Below are positions 35,801-47,800 of a stretch of DNA of 64,000 nt, piece by piece. This DNA comes from Holothuria scabra. Lineage: Eukaryota > Echinodermata > Holothuroidea > Aspidochirotida > Holothuriidae. The position numbers and the translations under genes were made by a program. Position 1 is the stretch's first letter. Each line of letters opens with the position of its first letter. The notes beneath the pieces were generated by a model that did not search any database, was not told the DNA's origin, and saw only the letters and a list, made by a program, of their open reading frames with translations. The stretch lies in NCBI GenBank assembly GCA_037179385.1, contig CM074193.1, forward strand, positions 7,647,547 through 7,711,546. Direction: 5' to 3'.

Positions 35801-38800
35801 CGTTTTGGACGATTCCGTTTGTCACGTTTTGATGTTAAAATCACCTTTCCGAAAGGTCGATCACTAGCTGAGCCTGTTGAGCTGGCTCGAGTCGCTAAAT
35901 CGAACTCACCCTATGCCAAAGTGAAACGCGCTGATATCACGTGCATAATTCCATTTGCGCGTATCCCACACGTAAAGTAGCGCCATGATTTTTTCCACTC
36001 TAACAATATAGCTCTTTAATTACAGTGTTCCCACATGATTCGGTTGCTGTTTTCACTCCAACGTTGGCAGTGTAACGAAAATATCCAGATGACGCACCGA
36101 CCCCATATGGTAATACTGAAGTCAGTAACTGTTTTTTATTCGAGCATCGCTAGGATAACGAAAAGGCTCGTATGACTGACCGACTCCCCTACACGAATGA
36201 CTGCCAAATAAATAGACGCGCGACGCAATGATATCGTGGAAAATCCTTAGATTCTTCATCTCAAACTCAACATTTGTTTGGTTGCCACTGTATCAATCAT
36301 TCTCAAGGAAGGGGTGTATGCACCTCACTGGACAGAAGGAATGTTAACATTGTGAACTGAACACAAAATGCTATGCGAGTGGAGGTTGCTTCTGAGATGG
36401 GCCCATGTACATGGACAATAGAGGTCATAAGTGTGACGTCAGCGAATTTCAATGTAACACACTGGATGCCACTGGTCATGTACAGTACCTGCGTTACCGA
36501 TACGCGCGTCGCGCACGACAGTAACAATTATTCGTAACGATTATTGTACAATGTTTGCCTGGATGTCAAAATAGAAAGACGCGCAACGAAGTGACGTCGG
36601 TGCATAACCTTCTATAAACACATTTTAAGTTTGGTATCTATGCTTGTAATATCATTGCTCTGTGACAGCTGATTTGTCAACTAGTCGAATGCGCACATAG
36701 TCTGCTACAACTGCAGGACGAATTCTTATGCGTGCGGCCACGCGTTCCATTGATTTGCCCCAAGGATGACTTCAGTGTGTCATCAATGCAAAAGGTTTAT
36801 GGTCCGTCTATAAAACGACATATTAAACGCGCAGACCAGTCTCCAGTAACTAAATGTTACTGAACGAGCGCGTAAATGTGTGTATCATTAGGCTGAAAAT
36901 GTTTTACAACCTAGCTCATTTATCTGTGTCGACAACTCTGTTCGGATTTTCTCGCGATGTGTACCCATCAATGCGTTATTTGAAGATACCTCTTCGTTTG
37001 GTGCTCGCGTTTTTTAATCACACCCATCCATTTATGCGCTTTGAATCGTTTGCGTCTCGTGTGCATCTTATGTTTTTGCACGTCACAGAGGAGAATGGAG
37101 AGCAACCAACACTTGGTAAAGGATGATGCATATTCGCCATTAGTATATGTACGGACATGGATTTACTGAACAGCGAGTGAAGATTATAGGTGAGAAATAA
37201 AGTTTAATTTTATTCAATTCTTTCAGCATTTTACTGTCTTTGTGTGATGTTGTCTTATGTAGGAAGTTGGATTATTGTCTACAGTCTGAATTTAGAATTG
37301 GCTTAAGACAAAATAGAACAATAAGAAGTCGAGCACAAAGGTTCCCTTAAGTGAAGAGTAGTGATGAATTTTGGTCTAACGAAGAAGAAGAAATGTGTAA
37401 ACGGGAAATGGGCTGAAGTATCATATACACTGCAAATTTTTAGAATTAAGACACCATAGTGGCCCGTCAAATCTTAAAAAGACTTTATTTGAGAAATTTC
37501 TAAAGAAAGATTTTCAGGGGCCATCGAAAAGGGTTGTCATATCGTATCGAATTGTAAAACCAACTTTCATCGTCTCTTTTGAGATTCATCAGTTTAAAAT
37601 ATCATAAAACCTTAACATGACAGTGAGTACTGGAGACAAACTTTCCCATAAGTGTGCTAATGAATTTTTAATTATTTCTTTTAATTACTTCCGATACGAC
37701 AGATTCAAAATGAGTAACAGAAACCCAAAGGACAGAGAAAATTCTAATTTTAAGCTCCCAAAAATTGTACAGAATCATCAGTCGGAACGAGTCGTTACTC
37801 CTCACTTACACTACCTAACGGGACGGACTCAGAAGCAGGAAGAAACGACTGGGCAACATTCTACGAGGGACCCGTTGTTGGCGTACCGATCAGACACCAC
37901 ACGGTATGAAGAGTTTGCACGCACTGCCTTTGAACAAAGTCGAGATCGTGGCTTGAGAACCCTTTCACGAATTGGACGACATTTTCAAAGAACATGCGAG
38001 GAAGATTTGAAGAGAGGTAGATGTAAAATTAGTCTTTCAGTAGTCGTTGTAAGCGGGAAATGAAATGACTTTTTTGTCATTTAAACACTAAGATGGGTTG
38101 GTCTAGGTTTTTTTTATAGATTATTCACTTATTCCAGATCTGTAAATGATTCGTTTACACCAAAGACGTAAGAGTGGGACAAATGCCACAAACTAGAGAA
38201 AATGATACTGAGAAACTTCCTCTCATGATTGCCGGAACCATGTTTTTCCCTAAAATGTCCAATTCCCATAAATCAGTTTTCAAGATATGCTAAAGGGACA
38301 ACGTAATCCCACCTGCTAAATCAAGACAATTCCAGAGCCTGACTATTCTAAATAATAGCATACTGTTAAGGAGCATAAATGCTGTCCCGGAGCTGAATCT
38401 TCATGTACTTATAAGGTCATTATCATTTTTTTTTAGATTATCCCAGCTGATGCGCGCTGTTAAACAAGGAATTCCTTGTTTAGCTGTTTGTTACTTTTGT
38501 ATGGTATCGATTCGGTATTATTTGTCAGAGTTAGGGACTAGGTTAGAGATTACCGCAACCGTTGTCAGTTTGGAAATTCCTTGTTAAACATTGCTCTTCG
38601 GCGCAATTATATTTTTGACTAAAAATTAAATTTCTTGAGTTTAAGAAGGTGCAAAGTTTTTTTGCCTGATATTTCGAGTTTTGAACAAGTTGAGCAAATT
38701 TTGTAATCTGAATTAAACGCTAACTTGAATGCCACGTGACGAGCATTGGTCAATTACTAATCGCAACATTTTATGGGGTACCATGCCATTTACTGCAGAT

Positions 38801-41800
38801 TTTAAGAAATTTAACTATACAGGAGACTCCACAGTTGTCCGTGAAACCTTGCTTGGGCTACACATTTCGGAAAACTTTTGAACAAGATTCCAGGACCACC
38901 AAGAATTAGGAGTACCTAATGCAGTCAAGAAATGAGGCCAAAATATTTTAAAAATTAAAACAAAAAGATTTATGAAAGGTATAAACACTTTGCATTTGTG
39001 GAAATTCCTATTCTTTCGAAGGAACGTTTTTGTTTTGAATACGGGGTGATGAATTAGAAAAAACACAGAAATTTGTCATCTTGTCAAACGTCCCAAGCTT
39101 ACTTTATTCACCAATCAGCTGACTAAAGTTAAATTGCACAAAAAACTTGAAAATCTCGATGTTGGTGTCCTCCCTTGTCAAAAAATTGTATCATTATCCT
39201 CCCGAACCAGGAATACTTCGAAAAGTTCTGGCTACTCTTCTGCCGTCAATAACTTTATATTTTTTTATCTTTCGTTTCACAGATAAGGAAATGTTGAACT
39301 CTATTTTAGGGAGGGATACCAAAACATTCAATTGCCAACTTGGACCTAGTAATTCAAAGAGTGAGACCAGCTTGTTCAAGATACAACCCAGATCGGATGA
39401 AATAATTCAGGATCTTCACAAAGACGGTTTTATTGCAACCCGCCGAGTGGGTGGCCTTGCGTTTGATGTATCGTTACATGGTCGACCGGTTCGTTTATCG
39501 CCGATTGGAGCACCGGATAGGCGACTATCTCGCAACGGTTGTAGCAAGAAGAGGAAAAAGAACCAACACCACAAATACAGTGCGAAAAGAAAGAAGAAAG
39601 AACAGAAACGAAAGAGAAGGAGAAAAAAGAAAATAATTGATGTAAGTACGCCCCCAAAGGGAAAGACACTCGAACTAGGACGTTATCTCATGTAGGAACA
39701 TCATTACGTAAGTTTGTAAAATTGATTAACTGGAGGTTTCAAGCGATGGGCACCAGCATTTTAAATTACAAAAACAGTTTGTTTGATCTGCAATGGGATT
39801 TTTACAACCTGCAAATAAATTTGGGGCACACCTTTTCTAATTTTGGGGATATTTCTAAGAAAGGAAGTGAATACCAGTCTTAAAAAGGAGACAGATTACA
39901 CGCTTTGGGTGTAAGTTAGTTTGTTAGTTAGATGATGTTTTACGGCCCAGTTTCCAACCTATGGTTCAAGTCGAGCCGGCCATGGCCTTCTTTCCAGTTG
40001 TAGCTCACTGGCTGGTTTCCGCTACTCCACTCCTTGTGCTGAGCACCAAGCAAAATGGCAGCAGGTTCCGTTTTTAAAGTCTTCGGTATGACCCGGCTAG
40101 GACTTGAACTCCCAACGAAACCACTTGCCCATGCAGTCGGTATTATTAAGAAGAATAATGGACCATGGGAATGTAAATTTTCTCTCAACAAAGTTTACTG
40201 TTCTCTGTCCCTCAAAACCAACCTCAGCCATTGAACAGAGCGAAAATGTGATTAGAAGTAGTTATAACAAGAAAAGCCACTAGCTGAATAGCAGTATTTG
40301 ATAAGAAATGTGTCAACTTAGAAGTTCATCATGTTGTCTCTGTGTGCAGTTGCCCTGTTGCGTTATTAGTTGTCAAGCAATTGGCTGGGTATACTATTAA
40401 ACAATGTATCTATTCAGTTTGGTTCACGTTTACATGAAGGGATTCCCTCTTTTTATGTAAATCAGTATCAATAGTCCAGGTCGGAATGTGTTCCTTCATT
40501 CTGTATAATAAGTCATTGATGTTCTCTCAGTTTTTTTCTTATTTCATTTTCAACAAATGTATTTAAAGGGTAGCTATAAAAGCTTATAATTTCATAAAAT
40601 CATTAAATCATGAAGAGTAAAATACATAATACACCTTTTTGAATTGTTATTAGATATTCAACAAAATAATGTAGCACAATAGATTTACTGTCTCCACTAC
40701 CATGCAACAAGTTGAAGTTCGGCAAAATTTGATTTTTGTAATGATTACGGAAGCGAAATGTTGTCGGCAATAAAAATTTAGGTGACTCAATGTGTCATCC
40801 TCTTATTATCTCCCTTAGAGTTCGGATTCAGATGACGGAGAAAGTAGAGGCAGCGTTGCTAGGGAGGGTGGAGAGAAAAAAGACGAATACAAAGAAGAAG
40901 ATTGGGAAGACGTTGAAGAGGAAGAATGAAATGACGTAACATAAACCACATTATCATTACATTTCATTTCTCAAAACAAACCGATACGTGTCTACATATT
41001 TTCAATTACAAAGAACACAAAGCAATTGGACATTAATTCAGCCTTAAAGAAACGCATCTGTCTATGATAAAAATAAAATAATGTTGATTGTTCTTCTGAA
41101 ATGGCATTGTCGTTTCTCATCTTTCTGACTTTCACTCAGTGAGTTGACGACGTCTATGAGAGTGTTTATACCTGTTTGCATTCCTCGCCTCTCTCAGGTG
41201 AAGTCGCTCAAGCGAACTATTAAAATTCTAATATTTATGATCTCATTATGACATCATAGACGTCGCCATGACTTCCGTTGACACAGTGTTGCTGTCAACA
41301 GAGGATTGCTGCCTGTAGTCTCGTTATGACTTATGCAAAGGATGGGTTTATGTGACGAAAAACTACCCCAATAATTAGAACTATGGATTGTTAAGGGTAA
41401 CATGTAGTTCTGCCTAAAGCCTCATCATCATATGTCTTTTATCTGTATCTTTTATAGAATTAATTTTCGGAACCTGCTAGACGACAGCTTTTCCCCGTAA
41501 GAAATCATATATTAAAATGACGCTTCCTATGGCTTTCCTTCCTTCATCGTACAATCGTATGAATTTTGGTCAAAAGTATTATTGCAGAGCTAATATAAAA
41601 CGAACTATCTCATACGTTTGAAATCAGCCCTGTATAATGTAGGCCTACACTGTATCCGGAAATGAAACAAAACTTTGCAAAACTGAATATATTATACTAT
41701 CTCATTCGTCAAATAGAATTATTGAAGAACATCTTTTTAAATATAAAAATATTCTTTCAATTTTTTTCTTAACACCAGATTCTTTCTTGAACAAACTCTC

Positions 41801-44800
41801 TATTATTTTGAAATAATCGGAAGTCATCCACTGCCTGTACATATGACCGCATGCGATCAATTGCAGCGGTAAAGATGAGTATCTGCGCATGCCTGGTCAT
41901 GTATGTAAACTCCTACTAGGGAGCTGGCAGCTCCCTGCTCCTACGGAGCCATATTTGTCAAGGATCTTTATGATGATTCCTGGTGCAATATGACCCTTTT
42001 CCCTGAGGTTTAACCGGTTCTAGAAACATCGTCCCCAGTCTCCTTTGTATTGATCACATTCGTAAGAACAGGAAGGTCTTATAACACCTCCCTTACAACA
42101 CCTCAGTGGTAAAACACCTTAAATAGCACTCAAAGCACTGAACATGCGGTTACCGGTCGTTTCGCCCCCTTGCTAGTTCGCCCCCACCAGTTCGCCCCGG
42201 TCGTTTCGCCCCTTGCCAGTTCGCCCCGTAGTGGAGGTCGTTTCGCCCCCAAAGAGGAGGTCGTTTCGCCCCCAAATACTTATGAGTATGACATCGAATA
42301 AACTGACTTTAAATGCAGTTTTGTAGTTGTAATAACAGTTATTTTCAAAAAGTTACGACTGTTGGCAAGAATGTGACAAAACCCAAGTCAAGTAAGGGTA
42401 GGCGGTGCGCTGTCTGACGCACTAACCAGTCATATGTTAAGTAGACCTGGCATTCTCTTGCACGTCCAGAATTAAGTTTCACAAGCAAGTAAGCTAGCAT
42501 TTTTTTAAAACCATTTTCGATTTTTGCGCCATTTATTGGAAATTATAGATAGGCCTAGAACCAAAAAACGTTTACACAAAGAAGTACATGAACGATGTAG
42601 TAACGAAAACGCAGATAGAAAGCGTAAGGTTACATCAGTACTATCAACACAATTAACACTCAGCAATTGCCCGTACGGTAACTTTATGACTTAGTACATA
42701 TGAACAACTTGTTTCACCTTTAAAAATGAACTCGATCTCATCCTGAAAGAGAATTTAATAAGAAACTTCACTTCGTTGACATCGTTTGTTCTAAACATTC
42801 ACTTGTTGTAAAGTGATCTGCTTCAGAAAGATTAGGAGGCGAACCGGTAGGTCTTTGGGGGCGAACTGACAGGTCTAAGGGGGCGAACTGGTTAATGCTT
42901 GGGGCGAACTGGTATTTAGGGGGCGAACTGGCAAGGGGGCGAAACGACCGGCTACCGAACATGCGTTTACCCACCACCCCTCCAAACTCCCTTGCAGGAA
43001 AAAGCATGACGTACTTAGCTTTATCATATTCTTTATGATTCAGTATTGACAGAGTGTTAAAGGCGGTCATCATGCCCCCCCCCCAATTAACTTTTGGTTT
43101 ACCAAAATTCTCTTTGATTGAGCTCATTGATTGACATCAAATTCATAAAGTGCAGAAAAGATCATATGGAATGGCATTCAAAGAGTGTTTTGGAGCATTT
43201 GTGTGTCCAACAGGATAAGTCGTGAAGCAGTCAGCTAGGATTGTGAGGGGATAAAGATGAATTATAGACAGCTGTGGGAAAGGCTATAGAAGAAGGTGTA
43301 AGTAGGTAGGAAGAATTGGAACTATCTGTAGTAATAAATAACTGACCTCTCTCCTTCGTCTACGAATCTTGAAAACTGGACTTTAGCTTTCTCAATACAA
43401 GGCTGATATCCATACTTGCATGCCGCCTCGAAGATGGATGTTTGTAGCAACCTTTAAACCAAACAAAGTGTCAAGAGACATTTAGTACGTTAAGGATGGA
43501 CACCTTTATCAAATACAAAAATGAAACACGGAGTGCTATTTTTTTTCTCTGAAGCGACATACCGAAACCTGGCTTAGTCTCGAGAGGCTCCTATAAACTT
43601 TACTTTAACCTTTAAAGTTTATGGCATTTTATTATGTCACTTATGTGCATCTTCCCATGAAAGCTACGATCCGAAGTGACTGACATCTGGAACATGTTGA
43701 GTGCACATTTGATTGCTGTCTGGCAAATGTACTTCTAGAGATAAATACACACTCCAAATGATCACTCCAAGTGCCGAGAGGCTATCAAATATCAAAAATC
43801 TAATAATTCTATCTTTTTTTGTGGCTAACTTCCATAGAACATGTGTCTGTAGGTGACAAAAACGTCTGCACATTTCTTCTTTAGGAAGTGATACAAATTC
43901 TGTTGTCGCAGTCGTTATTGTTTTTATTTTATTTTTTACTAGGCCTACATTAATGCAAAGTTTACAAAAAACATCGATCCACACATGATCCTGGAAGTAT
44001 AGGGGACAGCCTGGGGATACATTTTAGAGACTGAAGGCGTTAAGGCCACTTTTCACTTTTTAATTCGCCGGCTAGTGTCTGAATCTGATAATCTCTACTA
44101 TTCTTTCAAAATGGAAGCAATAGTAGGGTAGTTCAACATTTTCACGCAGGAAGTTGTTTCACGTACTCACTACTTTGAAACTTTAATCTGCGCGATCTGG
44201 CGATTGGAAAATGAGATTTATTCTCCAATCTTTTGTAATGTATAATAATAGTGAAATTATAAGCCTTTATAGCTACCCTTTAAAATAAACGAAACACGAG
44301 GAAGTAGTAAGACAACTGATTAATCAATTTCCGGTTCACTTACCGTTCAGGCTCAGATAGGTCATTTCGTGTGGTATTGAGGGCGTTTTCTGTATCTTCA
44401 AATACGGGTCCAATCAACTGTAGCATGTAGTCCTGAAAATAGAACGTGTGTAACGAATACCATTGCATGAAAATAGGTTGAAAACGGATAAAAAGTGAAT
44501 GTTATGTGGATTTTGCAACTCAATGATGTCACACTGAGAACTACCTTGCGCCCTCTATTAATTAATGTAAGCGTAAATTCTATCATTGTATCATGCCAAC
44601 CTAATTCTGTTCATAAGTTTAGAATCCCAAGAGTGGATGCTTGATAGCAGCGTTAAAGCCAGTCATACTGTCAACGTTCATCGAATTAAAATGGGGCAAT
44701 ATGGTGAACATACTAATTTTATGGCGCCGAATGAGTTTCATAATTTCCTGAAGTTTCTAAAAAGCCAACCCTAAAATGTCAACTGACATGGAATTTGATA

Positions 44801-47800
44801 TTTATCTCCATAGAGATTAGAAAATTTGTAACAGATAGTTTTTCAAAAAAAGGAAAAGAATAAAAAAAACTGGAATAAATCAAAATGAAGATAATTGTTT
44901 AAGGGTAGCGGTGAATATTACCCTAGCTTGCAATGAATGCCCTTCGATTCCCCATTTTTGTACCCCACATATAAAATTACAGGCTAAAAGCTGTAACATT
45001 ACTAAGGAAAGTTAAATATTAAATAAAACTAATCAAACATATTAATTAAGTCCCGAGAGATTGTTGTTAGTTCATGCATTTGGGATGACTGTCTCCATAT
45101 TTCGTCTCAGCTCGTATTTTAGAGAAAAACATTTGAAACATGAAGAGACTTATTGAACATAATGTTAAATGTGATTGGGATTTTAATAATCTTGGGTGAT
45201 TCCGCATAATCTCAAAGTTTGACCTGTCGTGACCTTGTAATAAAGATAGTTATCATATTGTAGCCAACTTCCATTGCCAAATGTTAGATGCAAGTGAAAT
45301 TGAGAGAGAGTATCGTACCTGAAAAAGGCCATATGCAGATGTCGTGTGCAACATCTGAGTGACGTAATCAAAGTTGCTTAGCAACACCATCCAGGGAAGA
45401 TAGTGGCGCTCTTTCGACATATATGTAGTAAATTGGAACACGTCACTGTAGTTCAAATAACCTGCCATTGCTAGACTGAAATGATCATCTATCAGGGAGG
45501 CCCTAGTAGCAGGTGAAAGAACCTCATGATTTGTCTCTAGCTGTCCAAGCAGTCGATTTCTGTTTTCTTCATCATATAAAACACGATAGTATCCTGTGCG
45601 ATTCACATTTACTATTATCCAATCATTCTCATTAAAATCCTCCACATGAATTTCAACTGGATAGTCTGAAAAAAGAGAAATTTCTGAAGTGAGAGTCACA
45701 GTAAATAATAGGCGTATGAGAACTTAAAGTTAAATGCATGCAGGGTTTTTAGAGTCGTTGTGACTCAATGTGGGGGCATTATTTTCATCATATATTTTGA
45801 TATACGTGCAAGTCAAGTGATGGACAGACTTCTTCTGTTGGTGTGCTTAGTGTTACCACCCTGGGAAATTGTTAGCTAATGGTCAATATAGCAAGAGGAT
45901 AAACATGAATCCAAATATCTTTATATTAACAAAATGTCGAAAAATGGAGGTTATTTGTTGGCGGATGTTATTTTCTCGATGTGGTTTGTATTTGTGCAAG
46001 GCAGCGCGTGTGAGATTGATTTCAAAGGGACGACACGGAAGTCCTCCCGGCTCTCTGGCAAAGAGCCCTTCGGCGAAACCAAACTTTAAACTGCTTCCCA
46101 AAGAAGCTAGTACGTCCACTGTAGGACAACACTTGACCAACATCACGACCCTACGACCATTTACATCATTGGTCTGTCATGTATGGTTCCATCCTAGACT
46201 GGATGAAAAGAACAGATACTACACATGATCTTAGCCAAAAGGCCGAGAAGGAGCATACCTAGCCCTTAGCAGAGGATCGAGGCAGGGGTGACGCTCCTTA
46301 AAAACTTTCGTTCTTTAGAGAAGAGAAAAAATCCCAAATACTATTGCATTTAAGTACACCGCCCTCTAAAGACCGGCATTTTGTACAAAAATGAAAAGAG
46401 ATATCCAACATGGCTTCCCGGTAAACTTGCGCATGTGTTCAGGTAGTAGCTCCATGGTTAGATTGTAAAAGCCAATGGGATCCTGTCAATTACCATAAAT
46501 CCTTCTAATTGGATTGACTTGATAATATATGATTAAGCAATTACTTGCCTGACTTCCTCTGTGGTAGACAAGCCAACGAAAATCCCTGCTCCCGTATTCC
46601 AATTCATTTGGAGCAAAGAAACATGAACCGATCGGCCGTCCAAGGATACTTGTCAATCCTGGGAGACATAGGGATAAGTGCTCCCATATTTTAGAAATAC
46701 ACCTATTGACTTGAAATTTTTACAATAATTTCTTGACGTAAGTGGCGATGTCATGTTACCTCCCCCTCCCCCTCCCCTAGACACCTAACCCCCCCCCGCA
46801 CAGTCGAGTAAAAATTGACGATATTGCAACCAAACAAACAAATCAATTAGTACGCGGGGAAGGAGGCACAAATAAAAAAAAAAGCTCCCTGACATTCCCT
46901 AGAACATCCAGGGAATTTAAGGGAGCACACCATTATTGTCCCGTGAAAAGTAGTTCCAAAGTACACTGTCAATTTAGGTCCTCTTTGAGTGTAAACTGCT
47001 CACATTAGAACAATCAGTTGCTGCTTATTTTTCGTGGATATGAAAGAGGGAATGTTAATGTGTAAGTGATGCAAAATTGAGATGGATTGAAGGTAATTTA
47101 GACCATTTAGTACTGGGTGTGGAAAAAGAGGTAATTTCCGTCACTTTGCGGATCAATAGGAGTGGGTGCAGAGCCTATAAACTTCTTCCCCATGTAGCTC
47201 AAAATCTAAACGGTCATCCAGTGGTAAATTTGTGATGCCATGATTGGCCAACTCCTTCGCTTCCATGTGAGGGTTGTCTTTAGTGGGGTGTAAACTTTGA
47301 CAGGGCTGTGGGGGAGGGGGGGAGGGCATTGAATAAAGGCAAAATAGTGTGTAAGTCAATTGAGCAATTAATGGCGGTGTGCTCCCGGAAGGGTTGTCTC
47401 ACTTCCTTTACTGAGTTGTACGCGAGATAGTGGGACAAAGCAAGGCTGTACTATGATAGAGTTTGAGTTAGCCTAGTGAAAAAATGAATAGTGGTGTCCG
47501 TAATCTTACCGAGAGTTCGCTTGATCACATGACCCTTCGGGGAAGTCCAGTTTCTATTGGAATAAGTGACAAAAGTGAGCGGAATATCCCACATGTAGCT
47601 GTAAGAAAGAGAAATTATGGGAAAAACAATTAATATATCCCAATGCCACATCAGCGAAATTCGACAATAACAAAAACGTATAGGCAAGAGCAGTCACCCC
47701 AAATTTATTTTGAAGCAACAGCTAAATCTCACAATTTGTCTCTTATTTCTCTTCAAAGTACCCTTTATGACACCTTAGGGCTTCCATATAACATATTTGA

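Noticed and set aside
36854..37126. 90-residue open frame after the TATA-like box
   Set aside because: No domain and no conserved features; better explained as 5' untranslated or intronic sequence.
39430..39669. 79-residue minus-strand frame opposite the nested gene
   Set aside because: It is the shadow of the Lys/Arg-coding exon.
42768..43127. 119-residue minus-strand open frame with repeated QFAP-like words
   Set aside because: The repetition comes from the GTTCGCCCC array of the foldback element.
45869..46228. 119-residue plus-strand open frame
   Set aside because: It reads antisense through the U2-headed SINE and has no splice or protein-family support.
46205..46250. Genuine U2 snRNA gene
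   Set aside because: Only the first 45 or so nucleotides match; the Sm site and 3' stems are absent and the following body is shared with other repeat copies.
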